Shown here: piece by piece, positions 38,701 through 52,431 of the stretch
How positions within the stretch are numbered: the stretch's first letter is position 1
Layout of the letters: the number at the start of each line of letters is the position of its first letter
NCBI GenBank assembly: GCA_033439265.1
Contig: JAVTVX010000031.1
Location: 2,527,501 to 2,591,500 of the forward strand
Length of the DNA stretch: 64,000 nt
DNA from: Dillenia suffruticosa
Taxonomy: Eukaryota; Streptophyta; Magnoliopsida; Dilleniales; Dilleniaceae
Reading direction: 5' to 3'
The notes under the pieces: generated by a model
The model's database searches: none
What the model saw: the letters and a program-made list of their open reading frames with translations, nothing else
Told to the model about the DNA's origin: nothing
Program-made: the position numbers and the translations under genes

Positions 38701-41700
38701 CTGTAGTGCCTTGGTGCTGTATTCAAAAGGTGGGTTCCTCCTTAAAAGGCTTCTTGCTGTGAGTCCGCGAGAGGTGCTGGAACAGCACCTTTGACAACAT
38801 TGGTTGGATTAAGTTTTAGAGGCCATTCCAGCCAGTTCCTAGGCCCGGATTCCGTAGAGGGTTGCCTCTATTGGGAGAAAAAAATGGAATTCAATATCCA
38901 AACTTACTGGTAGAATAATCACTTTATGCTTATTTATGAAGAAATTTTTATTTTTCTGAAAAGCCTGAACATTTCTCTGTAAAAAATTTTGTCTTAGTTG
39001 GGAAATGTTACAGATAGAATAACAAGGAGAATAGGGGGAGTAGAGGGCACCCAAATGCCCTCCTAGTTTCTGAAATTATTTTGTTCTAGAAAGTTAGGCT
39101 TCATGTTGGTGTAGTTAGTGATTCACTTAGTGGGCCTCATGTTGGTTAAATCTAAAAAAACTATAATGGATAGTTGGAAAAGCAGCGAATATTACGCCAT
39201 CTAGCCCTGACATCGGGGCTGGGGTGTCTTTCGTAATACTAAACAATCTCATATGATTCTTCAAACTGTGGAGTATTGTTCTTATTTTGATAGTTTCACT
39301 TCATCTCATGAGGCGAATTTCACCACATGGACCCTACATAGCAATGATGAACCTTTAAGGCAGATGTGGATAATCCTTTTTCTGGACTTATTCATTTCTC
39401 TTAGACATATTTAGAGAAGGTTTAAACTTACTATAATAGCATTTGACATCTTTAACTTCACTTATAATGACAAGAATTCACGGCAAATGTCCTGTAATAC
39501 TGCTTAATTTTTTGCTCGTTTTAATTTTGATGAAGTTTAGATCCATTGCTGGGGGGCTCATTCCCCTAGTGCTTTCTTATTGGAATTTCAGTTCCTACCA
39601 AAAGTAGAAAAAGGTATTTAGCTAGTTTTCATTTTTTTGTGCAGGCAGGCAACATACAAAGGAGAATGAAGACTAAAACCGCTAAACTGCTTCATGGTAG
39701 GGAATTGGGTGGTCCTATAAACACTTCTACCAAAGGAGTTTGTAACTTTCAAGAAGAGTACCTGAAGACAAGAGCATCCCAACCTATGGTGTGTTCATTA
39801 GGGGATGGTTTGCACTTTAAAACATTTCTTTTTGATCCATTTACATTTATTGCTTTCATTTTGTTATCATATTTGATCCATTATATAGTTCCCAACAATT
39901 GCTTGAATTTTATCTTTTAACCTATAAGTTTTTCTTCTCTACATTCAAAAATGATGTTAAGAAATGGAGGGGATACGTTTTACCAGTACCATAACTACTT
40001 TAACCTCGCTCATTTATGATGTGCTTGGTACAATAATCATTTTGTAAAAAAATATTATCAGAAATGTCTATAAGGAAGAACTTAGATGTAAATTGTTATT
40101 TACAAAATAATTTAGAAATTTCTGATAAAAGAATTACAGAGAATAATGTTTTTTCAAATATAAGTATGTACCCTCATATTTTTAAATGATCTAAGAGTTT
40201 TTCTTGTGTAACAATATCATCCTCGTGTTTCATCATTTTCTTTTATTTTTTATTTTTGGCCTATTTTGGATGCAACCTCTACTAGCCAGTTCTCTCAGAG
40301 ATTGTTACACTTGTGAAAAAATTTTATGAGTTTTTGAAACCCTACATTTCTATGTAAAATATTGTTATCGTAGTTGAAAAATGTTACAAGTGGAATAAAA
40401 CAAACTATCATATTTCAGAGATTAGAAGTAGAAGAGGAAGAGTAGAGTTTGCCCATATAGTTAAGTTTGTAGGTGACGTAATCACAACATGTGGAGTAAT
40501 ATGTGTAAATGGCATTGAAAGGCTTAAGAAGAAAATGGATAAGTTGGTTTAGGATTACTTCTCTTTATTAATGGATAAATAGATATGGAAGTAGAGTAGG
40601 GTGGAGTTTTTCTATATTTGTCTCTTTTTAATTTTTTTTCTTTACTTTTGTAAATATATTGAATATAAGGATGTAGCCATTATATATAAGGGGTGCGTGC
40701 TATTTCTATTTCTTTATTTTTGTTGTAAATATATCAAATGTAAGAACATTTTGGTTATTCCACATAAGAGACACATGTAAATACTTGACACCATATAATT
40801 ACTTCTGGTCATTTTTAAATAACATAATGTAAAAAAATCAATTATAAGGATATTTTGGTCATTGCACATAAGGGACACATGGCAACACCTCATATCATGA
40901 GGTTGAGTTTTAGCCTTTAGTGTAGATTGTTGTTGATATAGATGTGTACAAATTGTATTTTTTTTATAGATTTTTGTAGGGGCGTTTTCGCCTTTAGGAT
41001 CAACACACATCTCACACTGGAACTTTGTTAGTCCTTAGAATTGATTGCTGCTGGAAAAGTAAATTACTTATCTCCTCCATGATTAACGGTCAGGCGATGC
41101 CTGGGGGAAAGCCCTGGAGGGGGGCACATGACCTCAAAAAGTAAAATATAAGTGCACTGAAAATATAGTAGATGCACTAAATGAAGAAGTCATTCTTCAT
41201 TGTGAAATTAGTTAGCCCCTGTAGCTGTTATGTTGTACCATTACCACTGGAAGGGGATGTATCAATTTCTTTAGCCTGATTGAGTGTTCGTTGGATATAA
41301 GGCAAAAGATTTCAAAAATTCGATTGGTCAAATGCATTGATAAATGAATGATATCACTTAATTTTAGACAGTGATTCTAGACTTGGGCCTCAGCTGTCAA
41401 GTAAGGGTTAGAAATAACATATGGTTGGGGATTGTTTGCATAAACCAATGGAAAATTGATACAGGGACCACTTTATCTTTACTTGAAATGGTGGGGTTTC
41501 TGTTACTGATTTGATTGAGGAATGCTTATATGCCCCATTTGCAGATTGTTTTGGGGTAGGATTTGTTGATTTGCTATGACCTATGAGGTTCAAATATGCA
41601 TGCACATGCAAATCTAGGTCTTTTTGATTGTAAAATTTCATACATACTTTCTAACATATGTGAACTTTATACCTACAAAACTGGAGTACAAGCATATGAT

Positions 41701-44700
41701 TTTCCTTTTTATCAGAAAAAATGTAGTAGTCACCGGAATCATCTCCAAAATGGAAAAGCACCAAGTTCTTGGCCACAACAGCCACAAAGCCAAAAGATTC
41801 AAAAGTCTTTAAACAAAGACTAAAAATTAAGGCTTAAAATAATTGTCTAAAAATTTAAGCAAGGGTCTCTTTACACTTTAAACCCCTCATAAATCACAAC
41901 ACGGCTAGAGGAGGATTCTCCAAGCCAACAAGTCACTCTGCACTGAGCTTGAAGCTGACCTGTGAATGTGCAAAAAAGAGAAAATCTTTCCCCATAAAGG
42001 ATGGGTGCAACAACAATGGACCAATAGGTGATCCAATCGCAGATACAATTAATTAAATAAATTAAAAAAGAAATACTGGCGAATAAACTATTTATGTACA
42101 TATTAAGATCATTTTATAGTCAAAAGCTCCAAAATTAAGTCATATTGGTGTCTATATTTGTTGTTGTTATGAATTAAATTGTTTTATCAGTATTCTTTGA
42201 TTTTTCATTTTTCTATGTTTTTCGCTTCTGGGAACACCAAATTCAATGTTTCAGTTTGCTAACATACTACATGATCGGGATCAAAATCTAAAGAACAACT
42301 AAAAATCCCTAGCTATGAGGCATCCGTTTTTGGCAATTGAATAAGTCTTTGTGAGTTGTTACCCTAGTGGTACTACTTACATTATTATAGCAGGTCCTAC
42401 CGATGGTACTTTAGTATTAATTCTTTTAGAAGTTTATTTTTGGAGTTACTTTTACTTGATATCTAGTTATTTGGAAAGTTAATCTCTAACTAGTAAAAGC
42501 TTCTAAATTTGGTCTAAATTGGTGTATACAAAGCCTTATCCTTTACGTAGTTGCCTATAATTACACTTTTCAAGCAATTTTCAAGCCATTTTCTTTTTGT
42601 CTAAAATCTCAGGTGAGATGCATAAGGTTCTAGTATGATGCTAGTGACCGACCTTTCTTCTCATCTATTTCTATTCTTTTTCAATTTTAGCTGCTGAAAT
42701 TCTGTAGAAACCTTTTGGCTAGTTCCTAAAATTCAGCCTGTCATAACACCGAATTTGCCGACAAAAACCCTAATCTCTTTGTTCCAGAATACTAAGCTGT
42801 CCTGCATCACTGTGTTTCAGGTCGATTGATCCAAAATGTAGTTTGTTGATTATTGAGTGAATCCATCAACTATAAACCTCTTGACCAACACAAGGATCTG
42901 TTCACTGGTTTTGGACTCTAGGAAAATGCTAATCAAGCCTAACCGGAGTAAGCATATTTGAGCTTACCCTTTTACTGAATATGAATTATACGGTCACAAA
43001 TTATTTGTTGAGCATCATGGACTCTTCTATTGTCTTGTTTTTGAATTTTTTTACATCAGATTACTCACAGTTTCAATACCGTTCACCTGTGACAGGTGTG
43101 GAAATATCAAGGAACAGATAGAATTGTTGATAGTGCTTTGGGGCAGATGCACATTGACATTCAAACGCCAGAAGGCCAGAGAGAAACTGAGATTTTACTT
43201 ACAGGTGGCATGAATGGTTCCTTAAGGTAACTTGGCAATCTATTGGTCAGGTTTCTTTCCCCCTAAAAAACACTTAGGAGCTCAAAGTCACTCTAATCAT
43301 ACTTATAATGTTTAAGTTGCATTCAGTGGATATGTAAAGGAATTTGAATATTTGCTGGTAGTTGGTTCATAAAAATGATTTATTTGCTCTATCTCTTGTT
43401 GTATGACATTTAAATAAAGCAAGTTAATTTGACTTCTGAATAAATTTCCATCCTCTTATGGGCTTAATAAACATGTACAACAATGAAATTGTTCAAAGCG
43501 TGTGTAATAAATTGTTAGCCTTCGGCCTTCTTGTTATAAATGAGAGGTTGAACCAGGTGGTGTAGTAAAGGATTTGATCTATCACTTCCGTTGGCCATAA
43601 TAAATAAGAAGTATCCATACATGTAAATGGTAATATTAATTATCTCTTCAAGTGTCTTTGGAACATCCAAGAAGCAATTGATGTATGGTTCACTGTCTCT
43701 AACACAGATGAAGTGAGTAGCTGGCACGTATTGTGTTTAGGTGTTGAACATGGATGTAGTTTCCACTTTGAAGTAATGGTGCTCTGCAGGAAGGTAAATG
43801 TACTGGCTGTAGGCCAGTCAATGGTCTAATGGATATGGCCTGATCTTTTGCCACCTTAAAAAATATAGCCATTGCCAGGTCCATTTTGTTCATTAATGAT
43901 AGCAACTTGACTCATCCATCTTTTCACACTCGAGATTTTTTATTTTTTCTTTGGCTTCTGATATGTAGTCTGTGATTTCAATCTTTGAGACTACTGTTGG
44001 CAGGATCTCCTTTAGGTTGTTGCAATTTGTTTCTTTGTTGCTTGGGAGATTTGTGCTTGTTGTTGCACTTGTAACTCATGTTCAAATATCTGAGCCCCTT
44101 GCTGGTCCTTGGATGAGCGTTGCTTTCAATTTGTTCTTTTCTTCATGTTTTGGCAGTTGGCTCAAGTTTTTCTTGGATTCCTTAATTCTTGTGAAAAAAG
44201 AGTTGGCTCCTCCTTGATTAGTGGTCACCAAAAAATTTCCTTCTCAAGTTATAATTGGGTTCTCCACTGGCATTTATTGAACTTTAGCCATTAAAAAAAC
44301 AGGCGACTAATGGATTCTGATATCATCAGGAGTCGCCTTTTATGTTGTTTGGCACAAGAAGCGAGGCTTTACAAAAGGATATAATGGGATGGTGAACAAG
44401 AGGACATCAGAAGTTAGACTGTTTACTGCTGCACTATAATAAATTTTCCAATCTGTCGAAAATTAATTTCCAGATAACTGTTCAAAGATTCCCCCCCTTC
44501 TTTCTTTTGTTCTATGGTGCTGAAAATTTTCAAAATCAAAGTAATAATGCTGGATTAGCTAAGCATGGAGCTGTCATATTTTAAGTTTTGTGCTCCTGGG
44601 ATCTTTTGGCATTATCTTTTTATGTCCTTTTCTGTTGATACTACTATGAAGAGATCGTTGATAGGTACTGCATATTGAAGTTTTTTGCTGTTGCAGTCTT

Positions 44701-47700
44701 TTGGAAGTTGAAGAAGTTGGACAATGTTTTGATTATGGGGTAAATTGTGTGCCAGATCGAGTGTGGCCTCCACTCTTGGGAGCCCAAGCAGAGGGCAGCC
44801 AAATGCCTGGATATATCTTGCAACACTTAGGAGGATCAGTGTTTATGCCTTCAAGTGTATCAAGTATAAAGGTGTCTGGAAATCAGTCTCCTTGCATGCC
44901 TGATAATGGCTTTACCATCCGGCAAGCATTGTATCCACTAAAAAAGTTGTTATGGCTGTGCAGAAAAAGATTCTCTTTTCATGTTATTTTTCATTAATTC
45001 ATGCACATAAATTATGCCACTATAACTTTTTATGTTTCATGCTTATTATTTTGAGCTCAAGTTTCAAGCATAGCTCGATGTTATTTTTCATTAATTTATG
45101 CACATAAATTATGCTGCTGTAACTTCTTATGTTTCATGCTTGTTATTCTGAGCTCAGGTTTCAAGCATATCTTGTAACTTGATGATTTAAATGGACCACT
45201 GTTGACCTCATCAGGTTGTAGAGCATAATGCTGTAACTTACTTTGGATGTGTTATGAGAGTTACCTGATTAATTTTTCAAGTGTTTTTGTATCAAGCGAA
45301 ATTGGCTATTCCTTTATCGAAGCCATTTTGGTGGTACTCATCTTAATCCTGGGTTAGAAGCCATTGTGTAAGTATCTATTATAGCACAACAACATTTATT
45401 ACCAAATAACTGTAGTACTGCTTACGAATTTTAACGTGTACTACACATCACGTCTAATCAAATTCCTGTAAATCAAAATGTTAGAAGTTCATAAGTCTTA
45501 GATGTGCTGTAGATTCATTTGGTTTTTCTTTTTCTTGATTGAGTTTTTGGATTTTAAACTTGAATATCATCATACCTTTGAGTGATGTCGCAAAGTTTCA
45601 GTGGAACTCTTTTTGATATTACACACTTTGACCTCGTGAATCACATTTGATACATTTATTTTAAACAAACACAACTGTCATGTAACTGGTAATTATTACG
45701 TTGGAATACATATTCATCTTGTGTCTTAGAAAGGAGATTGGTTAATGAACTGAATTTAGATTCTAGTTCTCTCTTTGATTCTCCTTCTTTCCCTCGTCCT
45801 CTAGTATCTAGTCTGTATTGTCTCTCCCACTCTCTTTGTTTCTCATCTACCTCTTTCTATGGTCCTTCCCTGCTTATTTCAATCCTCTTGTTGCATGCAT
45901 TCCTTCAACATTTAATTTAGCCATTTGCTATGTACTTTTCACTAGTCTGTGAACAATGATTTACTGTAATTGCAAGTCTTTAACTAAATACCAGGATAAC
46001 TACTCTGGGATCTGAAACATCAGGTGGATCAGTCAATTTTTGGAATCTCGCTGAGCCGTTGGATTTTAGGCCAGCCATCTCTGTGATGAGGCGTAAACTG
46101 AAGGAGGTTGCTTCATTTAGTTGTACAATCTGGACTGCAGATTGCAATTTTAATGAGGGTCGAGCAGTGATTGGCAAGTTTCCATTTCTTTCTCCTTAAT
46201 CTATTTTTTGCTTTGTTGCACTCCCTCTTTTGAGTGAGGGGAAATATCTTAAACCTTGTGATCATAAGATTGCCCCTCTCCCAACTCCTCCCCGCCCTCC
46301 AAAAAAAAAAAGGCTGCTAAGTTTGTTATATGTATTTTTGAGTTCTTTTTTTTTTTTATTTTGGTATTTTTTAATAAGAAAGAACTTTATTCACGTAGAA
46401 TTGATTACAAGGGGGAGGGTGCACCAACATGGTGCAAGCCCATCGACACCATGAAGACAAACTCTACAAAATGAACAACCTGAACAAATGATTCAAATAA
46501 CATGAAACATAACCAAAAATGCAAATGCTTATGAAAGGTGCTTACAAAACTTTTCAGGAGTTTCTCCACCCCCTAAAAAGTTGTCCTATCTTCCTCTACC
46601 AACTAAACAAAGCTAGAGGGAGCATCCTGATGACTCTGTTCATCATTGTACATACCCTCACACCTCTCCAAGCCCACAACTCACTCTACACACAATTCTA
46701 GTCACCCGGTGTATGCGCAAAAGAGAGAAGATCTTACCCTCACAGAATGAGCTCAGTTGCATTGATGAAGGTGATTCACGGACAGCAACTCTTTGGGAGA
46801 GGCAGAATCCCATACATACTTTCAAGGAGAAGGCTTTGGCCCCCTTCTCTTATTGACATGAGCACATTGTAAAACTTTTTAACCTCAAAAGGTCTCTGAT
46901 GAAGAGCCCCTCTAAACTATATTGTCCTCCCTTCACAAATCTAAGTTCTCTCTTTGAGCGATTCAAAGAAGATCGAAAAGCATTCGAATTTTGAATCATC
47001 TGCCTGTTTAATAAAATTCATATTCTGATGTATTTGGGTCCCTTATTTGGAAGCTGAGGTAAAAACACTGCTTCTTTGTAGACCACCAACTCAAACACTG
47101 AAGTGTCTGCTTAAAGGACAACAGCAGCATTGAGCATCATACCAAAAGGTTACTCTTGATCCTTTTACCACATTAAAACCTGTATTACCCATGAACTACA
47201 TCCCACCCTATCCCGATCTCCTTCCACTAGGTCACCCCAAAAGGCCCAATCACCTTGTTACATAATCACCCATTTTGAGTTGTTTCATAGGTTGGCTACT
47301 ATCGGCCCCTTCCATAGAGAATTGTGCTCTGCTAAGAACCTCCACAACCATTTCCCAAACAGCGGCTTGTTAAACTTCCCCACAAATCTAATGTCAAGAC
47401 TTGTTTGTCACCGAGGGCACTTTGCTATCTCCCATTCAACCTGAATAAGCTTCTCACATCCTTCCTGTTAGCTTCCCCAATATAATCTTGTTTGTAAACC
47501 CTTGATTCTTTTTGCCACTGATATAGGTATAGGAAAGAGACTTGAAGTTTAGTGGCTTTTGATTACAGTAAGTCTCCTTCCCTTGGAGAGATACTGATTT
47601 CCACCCTGCTAACCTTCTCTTCAAGACCCCTACTTTCTCTTTGTGCTTTGCAGTGACAGAAAGGACAAGATAAGAAATAGGAAGACTCTCCACGCTGCAT

Positions 47701-50700
47701 CCCAAAAATGGATGGCAACAAGCCACTGCTGACACCAACTTCCACGGGTTGCTTCTGACAAGGTTAACCTTGAACCTGAAAGAAGACAAACTCAAACCGT
47801 GGGAAAATGCATATTGAAAGGAGAACCTGCCTAATATCATTATCATAAGAGATATTCATGTCTTCCATGAACTGAAGGTAAGAATTGGGAGATTGAGACA
47901 GCATCCCTCCCCCTGCCCTCCACCCAATGACCGTTGATGCACCGCAACTCCATTGCTTTAGAGATCATCTTCTCAAACACATCCATCACTAGAATAAAGA
48001 GGAAGGGGAAGTGGATTCCCTTTTCTCAAGCCGCAAGAACTCCTGAAATAATCTTTTGGAAAGCTCTCCACTTCTCTGTGAAACCCATCTGCTCCAAAAC
48101 ATGCAGCAAGAAGCCCCAACAAATATGGTCAGAAGCCTTTTCCTTATCCAGTTTGAGTTCTTCAATTGTAATGGTAAAATCTGGCTAGTAAAGCATATAT
48201 CCAGTTATGAGTTATATTCTCACTCTTGAACCAAAACATTTATTCTTTTTCTTTTTTGGATAGAAAAAGCTGAATATATTAGCTGAAGTGAAGAATATAC
48301 AAAAACTCCCAAGGAGAGTCCTCAGGAGAGACAAGGAAAAATACAAAACAATGCAAGGAAAACTAATGTACAATCGCTCTCCAATCCCTCTTCAAATCTT
48401 CTAAACTATCAAATAACATACTTAATGCTGCCAGTTGGCAAGTTGTTTTAAGCTCCATTCAAACCAAAACCTAGGGAAAATGTTCACCAAAGATCACCCT
48501 TTCTGAATTATACATGCACCTGAATGCACACAATCACAGGGAGCTTCTGATGTGGAATCCCAAAATTAATGCTGACTTGATTTTCTAAGAAACAAGAGAG
48601 GCGAGTGGGAAAAAGATTTTTCATTATGAAACCAAGTGGCTCTTAGAAACCTGGTTCACCTAAAATGCTGATTCCAAAGAATGCAAAAAGAGCCAGTACC
48701 TGTATTATGAATCAACTACACCTGACCTCCTCTACCAAGTAAATGGGCTTATTGTTTCCCTCATGGATATCATGTGCTGAATTGAAAGTGGATAAGTGCA
48801 CACTAAGTGACATCATAGCTTACTGATTTGTTTTTTTTTTTTTTTTTTCACTTCAGATAAATAATTATTTTGGTGTTTATCCTTTTATTTGCATAGGTAC
48901 CAATTTGGGTGCTGCTTTAGTAAATCTGGAAACTGGATTGCCATCATGGTTTTTTCGTACCAAGAGTGATGTCTTATCACAACAACTTGATCAATCGGTA
49001 ATGATCACCACTACAGCGAGAAATGCCACTAAGTTTCCTGAGCATGTGGCACATAACTTGTAAAAATTGCAAATAAAAGTCTTGGATTTGGAATAGTTAG
49101 CGGGGATACTGGTCCATACAGTCCAATATGGATCCAAAGGACTTAGAAAGTAGGACAAATATTCCAATATTTTTGGGATCTTATTAGTTGACCCCTTGCA
49201 ATTTTAGCTGCTGATAGAAACTGTTTCTTGTTGCAGGGGAACATTGTTTTATGTGGGCTTAGGAATGGAGCACTTGTGACCGTTGATGTTCGCCAGCGAC
49301 AGGAGGCCACTCATGCTACACTAACAAGGCATCAAATATCTTATCCATCCAGTAAAATTCCGAAGTCCTTAAACAGAGCTGCTTCAAATTCTACAAACAA
49401 ATGGTTTGAGGTATCTAGATTCTTTTTGTTAATTTAGGCCCCACAATGTATAAGTTTTCCTTTTTAATTTTTTCATAAGAGGATCATGGAAAATTACTAC
49501 TTGTGGTGCCAATTCCTTATAAATGAGAATTGTGGGAGATTGTGGGTTCCAGTCCCACCATGATCAGCCCTCTCGGCACACCTATTCTGCTGCGCTACTT
49601 TGTGTACCCAAAAAAAAAAAAAGAGAAAATAGAGAATTGTGTTTGCAAATGTGCGAAAGCATTACAGTGTTGACCTAGGATTATTATGTAGTCTTTGGCC
49701 TTTCTATTGTAAAACATTTCTTTTGCCATTTTTAAATTCCGAGTTGCTTGCATCTGTGTATTAGCAATCAGTCAACTCAATATATCCTGTCTTCCTGCAG
49801 CAACGCCTGTACATTTAGAAGTTAATAGCTCTTAGCCAAATGTTGAAATGTAAACTCTAGATAATCTTTTCTTCTCTTTTGAGTCTGATGTCTATTTGTT
49901 CCGTAGACAATTTCTTTGTGAAGTTTTCAAAAGTTTAGGTGCTTCATCTTCTATCTATTAAAGTACTTCAAATTTGACGATGTTCAATACTCATGTTATG
50001 CAGGTGAAGGGTTCTGTATATTCATCTTGCACCATATTTATGCCTTCATCTATTTCCTGGTTAGTCGTCTTAAATACTACAGTTTCCTCCCACTATCACT
50101 GTTTATTCTGCATTCCAGTGAACTGTTGCGTTGGTCTTCTTCATTGCAGTTTGGCATCACTTCAATTCTATGGTCCTTACTTCTTGGCAAGCTCCATGGA
50201 TGGTTCTGTAAGTCTTTTTCATGCAAAAAATAATATAGTTGTGATTATTATTATGAGGGCTTAGAACACGTAAGAATTTTATTTTTCCTTGCTCTTTTGT
50301 GATTCATTCACCTTGCAACTTTCTAATTTCATGTCACTGCATCGCTCCACGCACCTTTGTTGCTCAAGATCCATTAAGCTCTCACATTTAAAGTTAGAAA
50401 CCATCTTACTTCTATGTTGCCAATTGAGATTCATGAAGTAAAACTAATCCCTATAAAATCTTCAAAATATTTTATTCAAGACTATTGGGATCCTATTGAT
50501 GCATGTCAGAAAACGAAGTAAAATGTAACAGTTTACCCTGATTTGATAAGGTCAACTATTGCCAATCCGAGCTACTATTGTGGCATACTAAGTATTGAGA
50601 CATATATGACATGATATGACGCTATAACACAACAATTTTAAGAAAAGTAGGAAACAACAGGGGGAAGACATTACGTTAAAGTAATATATATTTATACACA

Positions 50701-52431
50701 TTCATAATAGTATTATAGTTAGAGAATACTTGCTAGTCTATATTCTTCAACATGTTTTACTTATATCACTCAATTTTAATTACACAATTTCTTTTCTTAT
50801 TTTTTTTTAACATTTTCAAATTAACCTTTCAGATATGCATAGAAGTTAAATGTAATCCATGACTCGTTCTTTGTTAAAAGTATACCTTTTGCATTATAAA
50901 TATTCTGGACTTAATGAATTTGGCATCATGCATAAATTTTTATAGATAAAGATCATTTTTGGCCTTCCTTTGCAAAAGTTTTAGAATTTTATAAATGTCA
51001 GGCTTTGATTCCAATACATTCATACTTTCATATAAAATCCTGCACTAATTTTTTCCCAAAACAAAAAATTCAAAATATCACCTGCATGCCATTAACCTGT
51101 TGCTCCTCATGCCACCGAGATGTTGCACATTTTTTAAATGATAGGATATCTGCATGGCAGAACTTGCACTGTGGCTTATGTATGATGCGTTGCATAGAGA
51201 ACTGCCTCTCTTCTTCCCTTGTTTTGGGGTAAGTGGTGATTGATCTTGTGTGTTGAAATTTATAGAGTGAAACTAAAACATATAAATCATTAGGATTATG
51301 ATCATTTTTCTTCATTTGAGTAGAATTTGATAGATTATCTCATTCTTAATATCGTGACAAAATGAAATTTAGTTTCATTTTGATGTAATCTGGAGCCTTT
51401 ATATCAAAAAAAAAAAAAAAAAAAAAAATCTGGAGCCTGCTCAAGGACAGTCTCTCTCATTCTGTATTTTGTATACTTTTATGTGAAACAGTTGATTTTA
51501 CTTGACATCAGATCACCGTGGTACAGAGAGTAGTGTTATTTAGCAGGCTTCTATTGCAACTTGCTTGTAGGAGTGGTTGGGTTCCTAAATAGCTATACCA
51601 AAGATGATTATTAGATAAGAATGGAAGATATTAAGTTGCTTGCTCAGTTTCTCTTGCAAGTTAGGGTATACAAAATGCACATAAACCTGATGTGGATAAA
51701 TGAATTAAATATTTAAGTATATGTAGCATGCAGGTCACACATTCATTCTTTGTTTAAGGAGCTTTGAAATAGAAGTCATTATTGTTTGACCGGGCTGGTT
51801 TCATATTTTGCAGATGAGGCTTTATGATCATCGTCTAATGCAACGAGGAGCTGTACAATCTTATGAAGGGAATGTGAATTCCCACACTCGATTGCAGTTT
51901 GCCATTGATCCATTTGAGAGATTTGTTTTGTCAGGTTAGTACCATTATATAGTAGTTAAGAACCGAAGATTTTCTAGTGCTAGTCTATCAGGAGCTCACT
52001 TACCAGGCTCCTGTAGATAAATTTGGGGTTTAACTGAAATCATCTGTGAGGATATTTCCTGAATGTTGAGGAAAAAAAGAAATGAATTTGAGTGGCAATT
52101 TTCTTGTATAAAGGTGGGGAAGACTGCAAGGCACGACTTTGGAGTTTAAGGTCTGGCAAGATATTGTTTGAGGAGAAAATTTCAGATTCGATCTGCCCAG
52201 CTGTGGACTGGACATCAATAAATAGTACTCTGTTCCAAAACATTTTATATTGCTGTTGCATTAGTTGCGTGGTTCTCATTTCTTTTAAAATTTTAATTAA
52301 TGGCTTTAACATCTTCTCCAGGGCAAGGAATATCACCTAGCAATGATATTTATGGACAAGGTCAGAATCATGGTTTGGATGCCTGGCTAGGATCAAAAGA
52401 GGGACTGTATCGCCTGCACTGCTATGAATGA
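35462..52431 (+). CDS. DCAF4: DCAF4-type WD40 protein (CUL4-DDB1 associated factor), 13 exons
   Basis: This is a probable substrate receptor of a CUL4-DDB1 E3 ubiquitin ligase. The start '[20 protein letters not shown]' carries the PGFYYD-EKNRYF motif shared with animal DCAF4/WDR21. Exons: 35462-35471; 35570-35703; 39645-39788; 43096-43226; 44698-44930; 45995-46173; 48897-48997; 49237-49410; 50004-50059; 50150-50207; 51814-51934; 52114-52224 (or -52263); 52322-52431. The total is about 520 residues. WD40-like blades include '[16 protein letters not shown]', '[12 protein letters not shown]', 'GALVTVDVR', 'ASSMDGSMRLYDHR' and '[16 protein letters not shown]'. YDHR fits the WDXR/DWD box that contacts DDB1. 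Junction phases fit everywhere except exon 4 to exon 5: exon 4 ends in phase 2, but exon 5 is open only from phase 0. An alternative acceptor at 44680-44681 restores frame; otherwise there is a 1-base indel. Intron 6 has a GC donor. Intron 5 could use a GT donor at 44931 or a GC donor at 44922, 9 bases apart. Introns 2, 3 and 6 carry LINE debris. Confidence 0.88.
35709..35740 (+). repeat. (TC)16 microsatellite at the start of DCAF4 intron 2
   Basis: The repeat is an uninterrupted CT dinucleotide run starting 5 bases into intron 2, directly after the GTGAG donor at 35704. Length changes here could alter donor context, and the site would make a polymorphic marker. Confidence 0.97.
36600..37190 (+). 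pseudogene. L1-type LINE 3' fragment in DCAF4 intron 2
   Basis: In the plus orientation one frame reads '[15 protein letters not shown]' near 36660 and '[20 protein letters not shown]' near 36755-36815. These are the two halves of the zf-RVT zinc-binding region that ends plant L1 ORF2 proteins. The frame shifts several times. A 3' UTR-like segment '...gcaccaccttggtgctta...ataaattttcttttcctgattaaag' closes at about 37190. The element is 5'-truncated. Confidence 0.75.
37495..38400 (-). mobile_element. Probable LINE-derived fragment, opposite orientation
   Basis: The stretch 37510-37630 resembles 48260-48410 ('gaatataagagaactccagtgg...gctctccaatctctcttcaa'), which ends in an L1-like 3' tail, so it is likely the 3' end of a minus-strand LINE. 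The sequence above it (to 38400) has broken minus-strand ORFs, such as '[20 protein letters not shown]', that I cannot assign to RT. The element class is therefore tentative. Confidence 0.4.
38401..41869. other. DCAF4 introns 2-3, unique or unrecognised sequence
   Basis: Apart from exon 3 (39645-39788), no coding sequence is recognised. A G13 run lies at 38622-38634. Around 40735-40910 a segment of about 130 bases occurs twice in imperfect tandem ('acattttggttattccacataagagacacatg' and 'atattttggtcattgcacataagggacacatg'). Short ORFs lack motifs. Confidence 0.5.
41870..42070 (-). mobile_element. Short LINE fragment in DCAF4 intron 3
   Basis: This stretch resembles 46660-46770 ('caagcc(c/a)acaa(c/g)tcactct...tgtgcaaaaaagagaaaatctt'), which lies in the zf-RVT end of the larger minus-strand LINE in intron 6. 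It is a decayed piece with no ends. Confidence 0.45.
44981..45174. repeat. 97-bp tandem duplication in DCAF4 intron 5
   Basis: Two adjacent copies (44981-45077 and 45078-45174) share 'atgttatttttcattaat(t/c)' at the start and 'tttcaagcata' near the end, with only a handful of substitutions. It begins 50 bases after the exon 5 donor. Confidence 0.92.
46310..48240 (-). mobile_element. 5'-truncated L1-type LINE in DCAF4 intron 6
   Basis: The minus-strand element has its 3' tail near 46347-46360 (poly(T) on the plus strand), preceded by a 'gtgcaccatgttggtgc'-like L1 3' UTR. Higher up, the minus strand encodes RT pieces: 'ESLPISYL' and '[12 protein letters not shown]' (47700-47580) match the conserved LPxxYLGLPLG...RLxGWK block. 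'[17 protein letters not shown]' (about 48130-48080) matches the DHVxWxFLxxVLxxxGF palm motif. The frame is interrupted many times, so it is inactive. Confidence 0.8.
48242..48830 (-). mobile_element. Second LINE 3' end in DCAF4 intron 6
   Basis: The plus strand begins 'tattctttttcttttttggatag...', the reverse of an L1 3' end rich in 'ttcagctttttctatccaaaaaag'. It lies directly upstream of the previous LINE in the same orientation, so two independent insertions, or one insertion into the other, are stacked here. A T18 run lies at 48831-48848. Confidence 0.5.
49490..49625 (+). mobile_element. SINE-like element in DCAF4 intron 8
   Basis: A tRNA-like B box 'GGTTCCAGTCC' (49546-49556, one mismatch to GGTTCGANTCC) lies in a short segment that ends 'gtaccc' followed by a 13-base A run at about 49610. 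No clear A box or target duplication is visible. Confidence 0.4.
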